Positions 55,131 to 64,000 of a DNA stretch of 64,000 nucleotides are shown here, in pieces. The notes under the pieces were generated by a model that worked only from the letters and a program-made list of their open reading frames with translations, was not told the origin of the DNA and did not search any database. Each line of letters starts with the position of its first letter. Positions within the stretch are counted from its first letter, which is position 1. This stretch comes from an uncultured Clostridia bacterium (GTDB lineage Bacteria > Bacillota > Clostridia > Christensenellales > UBA1242), in assembly GCA_934748015.1 (NCBI GenBank), contig CAKVHF010000003.1, positions 1-64,000 of the forward strand. The letters are read 5' to 3'. Position numbers and translations under genes: made by a program.

Positions 55131-57831
55131 TATTGTAATTAAAGGAATAAACAGTTATGTCAAGGAACAAACCGTTCACTTTGACAAAGTAGCCGAAAAC
55201 AAGCTTTTTGGTATCTTTGGTGAGACAGGAAGTGGCAAAACAACAATTCTAGACTGCATAGTTATGGCAATATATGGTTCGACAGAACGTGAAACAATGC
55301 AGAATGTAATTAACGTTAACTCCACCGATGCTTACATCAAGTTCCAATTCGAGATATTCTACGAGGGCGAAAACAAAAGATACGAAATTGACAGGACATA
55401 CAAAAAGCAGAAAGGCGGAATAATCAAAAGCACTGCTACCCTAACCGATCTGGATAACGAAACAATGATTTCGGACAATGTAGACACTGTCAACGAAATG
55501 TGCCAAAAGATTGTAGGAATAGGCAAGGGTGAGTTTCTGAAATGCATTGCCATCCCACAAGGCGAGTTTGATGCCTTTCTATCCGATAGTCAGGCTAACA
55601 GAAAAAAGACAATTTCTAAATTATTTAACCTAGAGCACTTTGGCGCTCCACTGCTAGAAAAGTTGAAGAAAAGAAAAGATCTATACACCAACAAAAAGAT
55701 CAGCACCGAAGAGAAGTTGAACCTATACAGCAACATCAGTGACTTCAACCTAAATATGTATGAGTTGGAGTTGTTAGACAAGGAAAAATTAAAAATAGAT
55801 GTAGAGTTCAAACTAAATAGCGAAAAGACAAAAAACATTCTACTAATTAACGAATACGAAAACATTGCAAAATTGGCAACAACCAAAGTCCAATTGTCCG
55901 AATTGTTAACCAACAAAGACACAATAGACTACAACCGCAAGCAGATAGAATACACCAATGCTTATGGCAACTATCTGGCAGTAAATGATAAACATCTTGC
56001 TATCGAAAAAGAGATCAAGGCAAAAGAGGCAGACATAGTCAATATCAAAAATCAAATTGCGGATACCGAAGACTACATAAAGGCTGAAAAACACATTCTT
56101 GACACCCTAAATATTGACAAAAAAGTACTAACCAACAAGTTAGTTGAATACAAGTCGAAAATGGGCGAAGTCGCATCTCTTAGCAAAACTCTAGCAAACC
56201 TTGAGACCACTATCAACGACCTTGCAGACAAAGGAAACGACTGCGACAAAGAAGTTGAGACCATCAACGAGAAACTTAGGGAAAAGAAAAATAACATAGA
56301 CGCTATATATCTTGACCTAGACGAATACAACAATATATTCAAGCACTATGACAAGATAGTAAATAAGTTAAATAATACAGCAACATTGGATCTAAGACGT
56401 AGCCTAATCACAAAACTAGATAAGGCACTAAAATATATCAATAGTGACGATATTGCTGACATCCCTAGCACCAAAACCGCTATGGCAATAAATAAGATGG
56501 TTGGCGAGATTGAGAACCTAAAGAAAGAACAAAATCAGGCGGTAGAAGACATAATCACAAGCCTAGATGTGGAATTTAGCGGACAGAACATTGCTAGTAT
56601 CAAGCACGATGCAGAAGGCAAACGGAACGAAGTGTTGGAGTCAATAAACAACTGCAACCTTGAAATTCAAAAAATTAGTATAGAAATTAGAAATCTTAAC
56701 GATAGCATTGCTACAGTTAAAAACAAAAAAGCAGATATTGTAAAAGAATACAACAAAAACGTATCGGAATACAACAAGGCAAAAGAGGCACTAACAAAAC
56801 TACCTAGTGAGCATGATGTTGCCAATGTTGAGACGGAATTAAAAGCCAAAGAGTCGGATGTCAAAACTCAAGATGCAAGCGTGTTAGAACTGGTAAATCT
56901 GAAGAACAAAATGATCACAGATATCAAGGTAAAGAACGCAGAAATCGACAATTTGCATAATACTGATAAACAGATACTAGATGTACTAAAAGTATTTGAC
57001 CTAAACAAGATGCAGGAAGAAATATCCAAGGACAGAATGTTACTGCTGAAATCGGTAGACGAAATAGAAAGACTGAAAGACAATGTTGCAGAATATGACA
57101 ACAATTATGCATATCTAACTACCCTAATACGAGACCTTAACACAAAAATTCAAGATAGCACAATAACCAAGGAAGATATCGAAAAATCAGAAAACGGAAT
57201 TGCAGATATCGAAAAAGAGTTGCAAGGAATACTTACTGAAATTGCGGATATCAAATCTAACATAAAGTTGCAAGTAGACCACCTACAACAAGTGAGAGAT
57301 CTAAAAGAAGAATACAAAGATATATTGAAAAATCTAGATACTATCCAGAAACTGCAAAACATGATAGATGGTGGTGCATTGATGGAATATATTGCAGAAG
57401 AATATATGTACCTCATCACTGACTATGCTAACAAATATGTGTATTCGATATCCAAAGGCAAATATCTGCTGAAATACGACAAAGACTTCTATGTACTAGA
57501 CAACTTCAATGGCGGAATTGCTAGAACAGTTAAGACACTTAGTGGTGGTGAAAGATTTATAGTTTCACTTAGTCTAGCCCTAGGAATATCACAGTCAATA
57601 GCAATTAACAACAACGCAAGTTTCAATTTCTTCTTCATAGACGAAGGTTTTGGAAGCCTAAGCGAGAGTTATATTGATAAGATCTTACAAAGTTTTGATT
57701 CTCTTATTAAGCTTAACTTTACAGTCGGTTTCATCACCCACGTAGAGAAGATGAAGAACTACATAACCAATCGTGTTGTAGTATCCAAAGAGAACAACGA
57801 CCAAGGCAGTGTTGTAAAAGAAGAGTATTGA
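55117..57831 (+). CDS. sbcC: SbcC, ATPase subunit of SbcCD, without a zinc hook
   Basis: 904 residues behind GGAGG. Rad50-type ABC ATPase split by a long coiled coil: Walker A FGETGSGKTTILD at the start; signature TLSGGERFIVSLSLALG and Walker B FFFIDEGFGSLSE near the end. Coiled coils span about residues 180-730. At the centre, where the C-x-x-C hook should be, there is no Cys pair anywhere (the few Cys are isolated). Shorter than the usual ~1,050 residues. Dimerisation must use another contact. Confidence 0.93.
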   Translation: MRPINIVIKGINSYVKEQTVHFDKVAENKLFGIFGETGSGKTTILDCIVMAIYGSTERETMQNVINVNSTDAYIKFQFEIFYEGENKRYEIDRTYKKQKGGIIKSTATLTDLDNETMISDNVDTVNEMCQKIVGIGKGEFLKCIAIPQGEFDAFLSDSQANRKKTISKLFNLEHFGAPLLEKLKKRKDLYTNKKISTEEKLNLYSNISDFNLNMYELELLDKEKLKIDVEFKLNSEKTKNILLINEYENIAKLATTKVQLSELLTNKDTIDYNRKQIEYTNAYGNYLAVNDKHLAIEKEIKAKEADIVNIKNQIADTEDYIKAEKHILDTLNIDKKVLTNKLVEYKSKMGEVASLSKTLANLETTINDLADKGNDCDKEVETINEKLREKKNNIDAIYLDLDEYNNIFKHYDKIVNKLNNTATLDLRRSLITKLDKALKYINSDDIADIPSTKTAMAINKMVGEIENLKKEQNQAVEDIITSLDVEFSGQNIASIKHDAEGKRNEVLESINNCNLEIQKISIEIRNLNDSIATVKNKKADIVKEYNKNVSEYNKAKEALTKLPSEHDVANVETELKAKESDVKTQDASVLELVNLKNKMITDIKVKNAEIDNLHNTDKQILDVLKVFDLNKMQEEISKDRMLLLKSVDEIERLKDNVAEYDNNYAYLTTLIRDLNTKIQDSTITKEDIEKSENGIADIEKELQGILTEIADIKSNIKLQVDHLQQVRDLKEEYKDILKNLDTIQKLQNMIDGGALMEYIAEEYMYLITDYANKYVYSISKGKYLLKYDKDFYVLDNFNGGIARTVKTLSGGERFIVSLSLALGISQSIAINNNASFNFFFIDEGFGSLSESYIDKILQSFDSLIKLNFTVGFITHVEKMKNYITNRVVVSKENNDQGSVVKEEY

Positions 57832-57865
57832 TATTAAATATAGTTTAACAGCTACAATGCAAAAC

Positions 57866-57897
57866 ACAAAAAATCGGCTAATTATAGCCGATTTTTT
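57866..57897. terminator. bidirectional terminator between sbcC and thrS
   Basis: Stem AAAATCGGCTA (57870-57880) / TAGCCGATTTT (57884-57894) with T runs on both sides. Confidence 0.85.
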
Positions 57898-57925
57898 TCT
57901 TAATTAAAAGTATGTTAAAGCATTA

Positions 57926-59656
57926 TCACAATGCTCTTGTTTTGATCTCTTCTACAACTTTTGCTACAAACTCATCAACGCTTACAGCACCGATATCACC
58001 CTTGCCACGAACACGAACAGATGCAGTGCCATCGTTAGCTTCTTTGTCACCAACAATAAGTGTATAAGGGACTTTTTCCTTAACAGCCTCTTTGATCTTC
58101 TTAGAGATAGTTTCGTTACGAGTATCCAACTCTGCTCTTACTCCTGCCTCTAATAGTTTATTAAGAACTGCCTTGCCATACTCCTCATGTGCTTCGCTAA
58201 TAGTCAATATCTTAACTTGAACTGGTGCTAGCCATGTTGGGAATGCACCTGCAAAGTTCTCTGTGATAATACCAAAAAATCTATCAATTGAACCATATAT
58301 AACACGGTGGATCATGATTGGTTCTTTTTTGCTACCATCCTCGGCAACATATTCTAGGTTAAATCTCTTAGGCAATTGCATATCTAGTTGGATTGTTCCG
58401 CACTGCCAAGTTCTGCCGATAGCATCCTTGATATGGATATCAATCTTAGGGCCATAGAATGCACCATCACCCTCATTGATTACATAACCCTTGCCAATAT
58501 GCTCTAGAGCATTCTTTAGTCCATCTTCAGCAACTTTCCAGTCCTCGATATCGCCAATATGGTTCTCTGGCATAGTAGACAACTCTAGGTGATAAGTTAG
58601 ACCGAAAGTCTTGTACATTTCATCCACAAGAGATAGTACATTACGGATTTCGCTCTCAATCTGAGTAGGAAGCATAAAGATATGTGCATCGTCCTGAGTA
58701 AAGCATCTAACACGGAACAAACCATGCATAGTTCCGCTAGCCTCGTGTCTATGAACCTTACCTAGTTCCCCAACCCTAAGAGGGAACTCCTTGTAAGAAT
58801 GCAATTTCTCCTTGTAATATAGCATACCACCTGGGCAGTTCATAGGCTTAATTGCAAAGTCTTCGTCTTCTGCCTTAAATGTGTACATGTTCTCCTTATA
58901 GTGATCCCAGTGTCCAGAAATCTCCCACAATTTACGGTTCATAGCCATAGGTGTCTCAATCTCTACATAACCTGCTCTCTTGTGTGTTTCTCGCCAGTAC
59001 TTAATAAGTTCGTTACGAACAATAACACCATTAGGCATATAGAAAGGCATTCCTGGTGCATATTCGCTTAAGAAGAATAGTCCTAGTTCCTTACCTATCT
59101 TACGGTGATCCCTCTTCTCAGCCTCGTCTAGCATGTGTAGATAGTCTTTCAACTCATCCTTCTTCTCAAAAGCATACACATATATTCTTTGCATCATTTT
59201 GTTCTTCTCGTTGCCACGCCAATAAGCACCACTTATACGATTGATCTTGAATGCAAGACTACGCAAAAATTTAGTGTTCTCAACATGAGGTCCACGACAC
59301 AGGTCAGTAAATACATCACCTAACTTGTATATAGATATTTCCTCATCTTCTGGCAAGTCGTTGATCAATTCTACCTTGTATGGTTGATCCTTGAACATCT
59401 CTAGTGCTTCTGCCTTGGATATAACCTCTCTAGTCATATCTAGGTTCTGGTTGATAATCTCGTGCATTTTAGCCTCAATTGCCTCGAAATCATCAGGAGT
59501 TAAGTTCTTGTGCATATCGAAGTCATAATAGAAACCATTGTCAATAGCTGGTCCGATGCCAAACTTAACATCATCGCCAAATAGGCTCTTAATTGCCCCT
59601 GCAAGCACGTGACTGGCTGTGTGCCTAGCAGTCATAATAAAGTTCTCTTTTTCCAT
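57926..59656 (-). CDS. thrS: threonyl-tRNA synthetase lacking the TGS domain
   Basis: 576 residues. It begins in the editing-domain region (TARHTASHVLAGAIKSLFG), so the ~60-residue N-terminal TGS domain of typical ThrRS is missing. The zinc/catalytic core shows KPMNCPGGMLYYKEK, HRHEASGTMHGLFRVRCFTQDDAHIF and the class II motifs. The anticodon domain (about 470-570) includes PTWLAPVQVKIL. ATG at 59656 behind AAGGAG confirms the short start. Controlled by the T-box leader upstream. Confidence 0.96.
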   Translation of the reverse strand: MEKENFIMTARHTASHVLAGAIKSLFGDDVKFGIGPAIDNGFYYDFDMHKNLTPDDFEAIEAKMHEIINQNLDMTREVISKAEALEMFKDQPYKVELINDLPEDEEISIYKLGDVFTDLCRGPHVENTKFLRSLAFKINRISGAYWRGNEKNKMMQRIYVYAFEKKDELKDYLHMLDEAEKRDHRKIGKELGLFFLSEYAPGMPFYMPNGVIVRNELIKYWRETHKRAGYVEIETPMAMNRKLWEISGHWDHYKENMYTFKAEDEDFAIKPMNCPGGMLYYKEKLHSYKEFPLRVGELGKVHRHEASGTMHGLFRVRCFTQDDAHIFMLPTQIESEIRNVLSLVDEMYKTFGLTYHLELSTMPENHIGDIEDWKVAEDGLKNALEHIGKGYVINEGDGAFYGPKIDIHIKDAIGRTWQCGTIQLDMQLPKRFNLEYVAEDGSKKEPIMIHRVIYGSIDRFFGIITENFAGAFPTWLAPVQVKILTISEAHEEYGKAVLNKLLEAGVRAELDTRNETISKKIKEAVKEKVPYTLIVGDKEANDGTASVRVRGKGDIGAVSVDEFVAKVVEEIKTRAL

Positions 59657-59718
59657 AATTTTCTCCTTATTTTAACTATTTTCTTGATTGTTTGAATTGT
59701 TTCAAACATGTGTAAAAT

Positions 59719-59965
59719 AAAAAAATCGCCCCCAAAAGTACTTTTTTACTTTTTAAGGACGAAAGAAATTATTTTTTCCGCGGTTCCACCTTAATTGCAA
59801 AAACAAAATGTTTCTGCCACTCTATTTTACAAAATTGGCTTTTGTATGGGCCTTGCCCAATCATATAAGTGGTTTCATACACAAGTTTCCTTACCCATCT
59901 CACAGCCTTAAGGACGGGTTCTCTGATAGTGACTGCTTGCGACTACTTGTCTTACTACAGGCAAA
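59719..59965 (-). promoter_or_regulatory. T-box riboswitch of thrS
   Basis: On the minus strand the invariant T-box AAGGTGGAACCGCGG (59792-59778) is followed by a terminator hairpin (59761-59727, arms CGTCCTTAAAA and TTTTGGGGGCG) and seven T residues. The upstream ~150 bases fold as stem I. Uncharged tRNA-Thr should pair with the TGGA bulge and prevent termination. The candidate specifier is ACC in GAGAACCCG, not certain. Confidence 0.92.
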
Positions 59966-59982
59966 TTTATTTTACATCATAA

Positions 59983-60010
59983 ATTATAATCAAATATACA
60001 CTAATGTCAA
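59983..60010 (-). promoter_or_regulatory. promoter of thrS T-box leader
   Basis: Consensus TTGACA (60010-60005), 16-bp spacer, TATAAT (59988-59983). Confidence 0.85.
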
Positions 60011-60018
60011 GAGATTTT

Positions 60019-60876
60019 TTAAATATTTCTAAAGCCTTTGCCAATAATCTCGCTAGTGTTAGTTATCATAATGAAACTTGTTGGGTCAACTTCCTTAACA
60101 TAATTTCTTAGTTTGATTGCATCACTACGTTTAACAACAGTTAGCAAGACATATCTAGCTTCCTTAGTATACTCGCCTTCGGCTACCTCTTTGGTTACAC
60201 CATGCTTAAGTTCGTTAATAATAAATGTGCATATTTCGTCTGGTTTGCTGGTTATTATTGTAAAATATTTGCACATATTTAGGTTCTCAATGACACCATC
60301 AATCAAGAATGATTTAACAAAAAGTCCTACAATAGAGAATATCCCTGTTTCAACCCCAAATACAAAAAATGATGCAAATACAATAAGCGAGTCGTTCATA
60401 AGTAGACATGTTCCAACATTGATATTGGTGTATTTATGCAATATTTTTGCCACTATATCTGTTCCACCAGAAGATGAACTACAATTGAATAAAATTGCCG
60501 AACCTACTGATGTAAGCAAGATTGCTACAAACAACTCAATACATGGTTGACTAGTTAGTGGAGCAGAAATAGGCACTAACTTCTCTAGCACAAAGGTGCC
60601 AATCGACAAAAACATGCTAGTATATGCAGTCTTAAAACAGAACGCTTTACCAACAAAAAAGAATGCCAATATAAGTAGCAATACATTGATAACAAGCATG
60701 ATTGTTGCTGGTGTAGTAAATGTCAATATTTTGCCTAAAACAATGGACAATCCACTAACACCACCTGTCGAAAATCCGTTGGGCATCTGAAAAAAATAAA
60801 TGCCTATGGTCATAAGTATAGCACTAAGGTTGATAAGCAATATTCTTTTATAATCAATTTTAATTTTTTTCTTCAT
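60019..60876 (-). CDS. YitT-family membrane protein (DUF161/DUF2179)
   Basis: 285 residues: five or six membrane helices (residues 10-190) with the family marker QMPNGFSTGGVSGLSIVLG, and a cytoplasmic DUF2179 domain (about 200-285; FTIITSKPDEICTFIIN, YVLLTVVKRSDAIKLRNYV, DPTSFIMIT). Function of the family is not settled. The ribosome site is weak. Monocistronic, between the NYN gene terminator and the thrS promoter. Confidence 0.9.
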   Translation of the reverse strand: MKKKIKIDYKRILLINLSAILMTIGIYFFQMPNGFSTGGVSGLSIVLGKILTFTTPATIMLVINVLLLILAFFFVGKAFCFKTAYTSMFLSIGTFVLEKLVPISAPLTSQPCIELFVAILLTSVGSAILFNCSSSSGGTDIVAKILHKYTNINVGTCLLMNDSLIVFASFFVFGVETGIFSIVGLFVKSFLIDGVIENLNMCKYFTIITSKPDEICTFIINELKHGVTKEVAEGEYTKEARYVLLTVVKRSDAIKLRNYVKEVDPTSFIMITNTSEIIGKGFRNI

Positions 60877-60986
60877 ATTTTACCGCCAAAAAACTAATGA
60901 TTGGTTAATAATTATTAATTTTCCACATCAAGTATATCACATATACTAAAAAAGTAAAGAATAAGTGAACAAGAAATAAAAAACAA

Positions 60987-61029
60987 CAAAAAAAACACCT
61001 GACAGATTGTGAAAAATGTGTCAAGTGTT
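60987..61029 (-). terminator. terminator of the rarA-ogg-NYN operon
   Basis: Arms 60994-61004 and 61019-61029 pair over 11 bp (one G-U pair), followed by eight T residues on the minus strand. Confidence 0.8.
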
Positions 61030-61047
61030 ATATTGGTCAACAATTAA

Positions 61048-61947
61048 TTATTGGTTGATCTGGTTCTTCATATCGTTAGCAAGGTTCTTAAGATCAACGA
61101 AGATCTGTCTAACATCGTCATTATCAGATTTTAGACCGCCACCCTTAGCTGTCTCAGAATTAACAAATGTCTCCATATCCTTGATCAATTGAACCTTCTT
61201 GTCCATATCATCATTGGTCATGAAGTCAAGCTCGTTATATCTCTCAACGATATCGTTAAGAACATCACTTACATCAGTAAAGTCAGCGTATGCGTTACCC
61301 TCTGTCTCTTTCTCAGCCTTCTTAGCAGCAGCTGCTTTAGCCATTTGAGCCTCTTTAAGCTTATGAGAAACCTCCTCATACTCCTCAGTCTCAACCACTT
61401 TTGTAGTCTTGGTTGTTGCCTTAACTGGAGCTTCTTTCTTCTCTACAACAATAGGAGATGGTTTCTTAGTCTTAGCTACCTTCTTAGTCTTAGGAACATA
61501 AGTCTCAACATCATCATTTAGGCTAGTTAGCTTGATATGAGCATCAAACATATGAGTGTTTTGCTCTTGATAAGGAGTATTGATATCAATCAAAAATCTA
61601 CCGCAACTCTTCAATTCTACTAGTAGAGGGATAAGATCTCCATCACCAGCAATGATACAATATGTATCAATCTCTGTCTTAGTATAGTTCAATTTGATAG
61701 CATCTACTACTATTCTCATATCCAATTGGCTAAATCTCTTCTTGTATCTCATGAATGGAGCAGTCTCATAGCCATATCTTGCGATAGCATCAGATAGGTA
61801 TATGTGCTTTCTATCGTTATAACCATAGAATTTGCAATATACAACATCACCAATTTCATTTAGTTTAGCATACAATTCGTTAAATGCCTCACCACCAATT
61901 TTTACATTGTCTACATCTACAAGCAATGCAATTTTTCTATTATCCAT
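61048..61947 (-). CDS. NYN-domain protein (LabA-like) with charged helical tail
   Basis: 299 residues. Residues 1-145 are a NYN/PIN-like domain: LVDVDNVKIGG, then Asp-rich CIIAGDGDLIPLLVELKSCG with the acidic residues expected of a metal-dependent ribonuclease. A Lys/Ala/Glu-rich linker (about 155-215) and a helical C-terminus (220-299) follow and resemble no known domain. ATG at 61947 behind GAGGAG. Overlaps the glycosylase gene by 8 bp. RNA or structured nucleic acid processing is likely; the target is unknown. Confidence 0.8.
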   Translation of the reverse strand: MDNRKIALLVDVDNVKIGGEAFNELYAKLNEIGDVVYCKFYGYNDRKHIYLSDAIARYGYETAPFMRYKKRFSQLDMRIVVDAIKLNYTKTEIDTYCIIAGDGDLIPLLVELKSCGRFLIDINTPYQEQNTHMFDAHIKLTSLNDDVETYVPKTKKVAKTKKPSPIVVEKKEAPVKATTKTTKVVETEEYEEVSHKLKEAQMAKAAAAKKAEKETEGNAYADFTDVSDVLNDIVERYNELDFMTNDDMDKKVQLIKDMETFVNSETAKGGGLKSDNDDVRQIFVDLKNLANDMKNQINQ

Positions 61948-62788
61948 TATTTTCTCCTCGATTATTCATCTTTTCATAATACAAATACTGTTGTGCATAG
62001 CCGGCTTTGTCTCCAAATAGCTTAGCAAAGTAGTTACTAACATATAGAGCAGGCTTAGTCTCGTGATACAGATCGTAGTATAGTTGGACTATCCATGTAT
62101 CTGTAGGAAATACATCCGTCTTATGATAAGCAAATAGCAATATGCAATCCGCTACCTTTCTGCCCACACCCATAAGGCTCATTAGGTGCTTGCGTGCTTC
62201 CACCGTGTCCATATCATATATGGCATGTAGGTCAAAGCCGTTGGACAATCTGGCAACTGTATTATATAGATATTTGCTACGATAACCACAACCGATTGAT
62301 CTATAGTCATCCTCGGTGACTAAGGCAAGTTGCGACAGTGTAGGAAACGCGTAATAATCGCCCATACATGTACCTGCCAGTCTACAAAGCGACTCGATAA
62401 TCTTCTTGATCCTAGGGATATTGTTATTAGCACTAATAATAAAACTAATAATCATCTCCAAAGGGTCTTGGTTAAGAATCCGTATCCCGTAACCATACTC
62501 GATTGCTCTTCTTGTTAGACTACTTCTCAGTAAATCTGCTTTTATATTAGCATAATTATTGGATAAATCAAAGTATTTTTTCAAAAATTCTAGATTTTTA
62601 GAAAAAATCTTAACTGTACCTTTTTGACAAAAAACTTCCACTTCCTGCTCCAAAACATATATTTTGTAGCCATTATCTGTATTTTTGTACCTAAAAATCT
62701 GTCCACACTCCAAAATATGCTTGATATTAAACTGGCTAAGATCAAGAATTTCGATGTGGTCGGGATGCTCTTTGTATATTTTTTCCAT
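61940..62788 (-). CDS. ogg: OGG1-type DNA glycosylase/AP lyase
   Basis: 282 residues. N-terminal OGG_N-like domain (1-110; FNIKHILECGQIFRY), then HhH-GPD: LMSLMGVGRKVADCILLFA, in which the Lys of G-R-K-V-A-D-C is the catalytic nucleophile, and the Asp of FPTDTW is the second catalytic residue. Removes 8-oxoguanine or related lesions. The ribosome site is weak. Lies between rarA (20 bp) and the NYN gene (8-bp overlap), a repair-oriented operon. Confidence 0.9.
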   Translation of the reverse strand: MEKIYKEHPDHIEILDLSQFNIKHILECGQIFRYKNTDNGYKIYVLEQEVEVFCQKGTVKIFSKNLEFLKKYFDLSNNYANIKADLLRSSLTRRAIEYGYGIRILNQDPLEMIISFIISANNNIPRIKKIIESLCRLAGTCMGDYYAFPTLSQLALVTEDDYRSIGCGYRSKYLYNTVARLSNGFDLHAIYDMDTVEARKHLMSLMGVGRKVADCILLFAYHKTDVFPTDTWIVQLYYDLYHETKPALYVSNYFAKLFGDKAGYAQQYLYYEKMNNRGENNG

Positions 62789-62808
62789 ATTTTCGCACTT
62801 TTCCTCTG

Positions 62809-64000
62809 TTACTTTTCCAGTTTTTTTCTTTTTATTGCTTTTTCTCTGCCTATATCCTTAGGGTTGTAGTATATCTTGTCTCTGAGTTCAGTAGGCAAAT
62901 ATTGTTGTTTGACATATCCACCCGGATAATCATGTGGATATTTATATTTGCCAGTACCATCACTGTAGCCTGTTGGATGATTTTTCAAGTGATTAGGGAC
63001 CTTGGCATTCTTATATTTGATAGCATCCTCGTTAGCCATAGACATAGCAAGGTAGACCGAATTACTCTTCTCTGCTTCACACACATATATGATTGCATGA
63101 GATAGTGTAAGCATACACTCCGGCATACCCAACTTCTCACACGATAACAATGCTGACATTGCTAGCAATACTGCATTGCTATCCGCCATTCCCACATCTT
63201 CGCTTGCATGTGCAACCACTCTTCTAGCGATAATGCGAGGGTCGTACCCTGACATAAGCAACTTCTGCGAATAGAATAGCGCTGCATCAGCATCACTGCC
63301 TCTTAGAGACTTGCAGAAAGCACTAAGTATATCGTAACTTTCGTTCTCGGATAGAGATATAGAACCCTTCTGGATACAATTCTTGGCGACATCCTGGTCG
63401 ATAACTATTACGCCATCTTTATTCTCTGGCGTACTATTGACAGCCAACTCCAATGTGTTGTAAGCACTACGCAAATCCCCAGTACATTCCCTAGCAATAT
63501 ACTCCATTGCTTCATCCGATATATCTATCTTGTAATTGCCATAACCATTATCCTTATCGATCAATGCCCTCTTAAGTCCGGTCACAACATTAGCAACACT
63601 AAGTGGCTTGAACTCAAAGACCCTGCAACGAGATACTATAGCACTGGTCATGCTAATAAATGGGTTCTCTGTTGTAGAACCAATCAATGTTATATATCCC
63701 ATCTCCATTGCTTCTAGCACCGAATCAGATTGTGCCTTACTCCATCTATGACACTCGTCCAACAGTAAGTATGTCTTCTTGCCATACAATTGTTGATTCT
63801 GTTTGGCTTCGTCAATAATCTTCTTGGCATCAGCAACACCAGACGACACCGCATTAAGCCTGCGGAACACACCGTTGGTCATGCTCGCTATTATTTTGCT
63901 TAGAGTAGTTTTGCCAGTTCCCGGTGGCCCATACAATATAATACTGCCAAGCATGTTAGATCTTATTGCTCTAACAAGGAAACTATTGCTGGATATCAAA
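62809..64000 (-). CDS. rarA: RarA/MgsA-family recombination ATPase (5' end outside window)
   Basis: 397 codons are visible. The N-terminal residues before SNSFLVRAIRSNMLGS are missing, since the frame stays open to the window edge. Walker A LYGPPGTGKTTLSKI, Walker B LLLDECHRW, and sensor 1 LIGSTTENPF are all typical. C-terminal MgsA domain with HASEDVGMAD, AVLLAMSALLSCEKLG and SDGTGKYKYPHDYPGGY is complete. Acts at stalled replication forks. Confidence 0.95.
   Translation of the reverse strand, partial: LISSNSFLVRAIRSNMLGSIILYGPPGTGKTTLSKIIASMTNGVFRRLNAVSSGVADAKKIIDEAKQNQQLYGKKTYLLLDECHRWSKAQSDSVLEAMEMGYITLIGSTTENPFISMTSAIVSRCRVFEFKPLSVANVVTGLKRALIDKDNGYGNYKIDISDEAMEYIARECTGDLRSAYNTLELAVNSTPENKDGVIVIDQDVAKNCIQKGSISLSENESYDILSAFCKSLRGSDADAALFYSQKLLMSGYDPRIIARRVVAHASEDVGMADSNAVLLAMSALLSCEKLGMPECMLTLSHAIIYVCEAEKSNSVYLAMSMANEDAIKYKNAKVPNHLKNHPTGYSDGTGKYKYPHDYPGGYVKQQYLPTELRDKIYYNPKDIGREKAIKRKKLEK

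Larger units (their letters stand above)
59657..60018. other. T-box leader region between thrS and the YitT-family gene
   Basis: 362 bases without a gene, filled by the thrS promoter and T-box leader listed separately. Confidence 0.8.

Overview
The window is an AT-rich, gene-dense stretch of a low-G+C, single-membrane bacterium of the Firmicutes (Bacillota), most plausibly an anaerobic Clostridia relative. The evidence is: lipoproteins with classical lipoboxes, strong AGGAGG ribosome sites, a threonine T-box leader, the Firmicutes gene order comM-dprA-topA-trmFO-hslV-hslU, primosomal DnaD/DnaI-type genes, a GltX with the N-terminal extension seen in gut Clostridia, and SpoIIID, which points to a sporulating lineage or its descendant. 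No genus can be named from sequence alone. I annotate 42 protein genes, the last cut by the window edge. I see no tRNA, no complete rRNA, no insertion sequence and no CRISPR array.

Layout. 1-90: the 3' end of a GC-rich structured transcript with its own terminator. 318-6746 (minus): cardiolipin synthase followed by three unrecognised lipoproteins, one built of alternating YDG/MBG-like and beta-helix-like NNGTI modules. 7109-11925: an ABC-FtsX exporter fusion (minus) divergent from a two-component system (plus), with a tandem TTAAGT repeat in the shared promoter region. 12110-16261: a GtrA flippase-like protein, GAPDH, a GtrB-like glycosyltransferase with degenerate catalytic motifs, and class II aldolase. 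16541-28306: one gene for a 3,921-residue secreted, membrane-anchored surface protein, facing a 652-residue lipoprotein. 31159-39637 (minus): dut, hslU, hslV, trmFO, topA, dprA and comM, nearly all overlapping or 1-2 bp apart. 39810-43595 (minus): two exported helical proteins of unknown role and gltX. 43745-47328 (minus): a YkvI-like transporter overlapping spoIIID, then smr-like, rsmD and alr. 47683-51118 (plus): a Rho-like protein that has lost its ATPase motifs, a duplicated DUF1538 membrane protein and two PII-like proteins. 51220-57831: dnaI and a DnaD/DnaB-like initiator (minus), divergent from sbcDC (plus). 57926-64000 (minus): T-box-controlled thrS without a TGS domain, a YitT-family protein, a NYN-domain protein, an OGG1-type glycosylase and rarA (partial).

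How the parts fit. Much of the window is housekeeping: glycolysis, translation, DNA repair, primosome loading, protein degradation and cell-wall alanine. Three parts are unusual. The 47683-51118 operon pairs an apparently catalytically dead Rho paralog with a PII-controlled membrane protein. The very large surface protein and lipoproteins suggest an elaborate cell envelope. Several familiar enzymes have diverged motifs: SbcC without a zinc hook, dUTPase with altered motif 2, TopA with an altered Toprim N-terminus, and the GtrB-like protein without DxD. The pseudo-Rho operon is the best candidate for a previously undescribed system. Its membership is read from the sequence; its function is inference.
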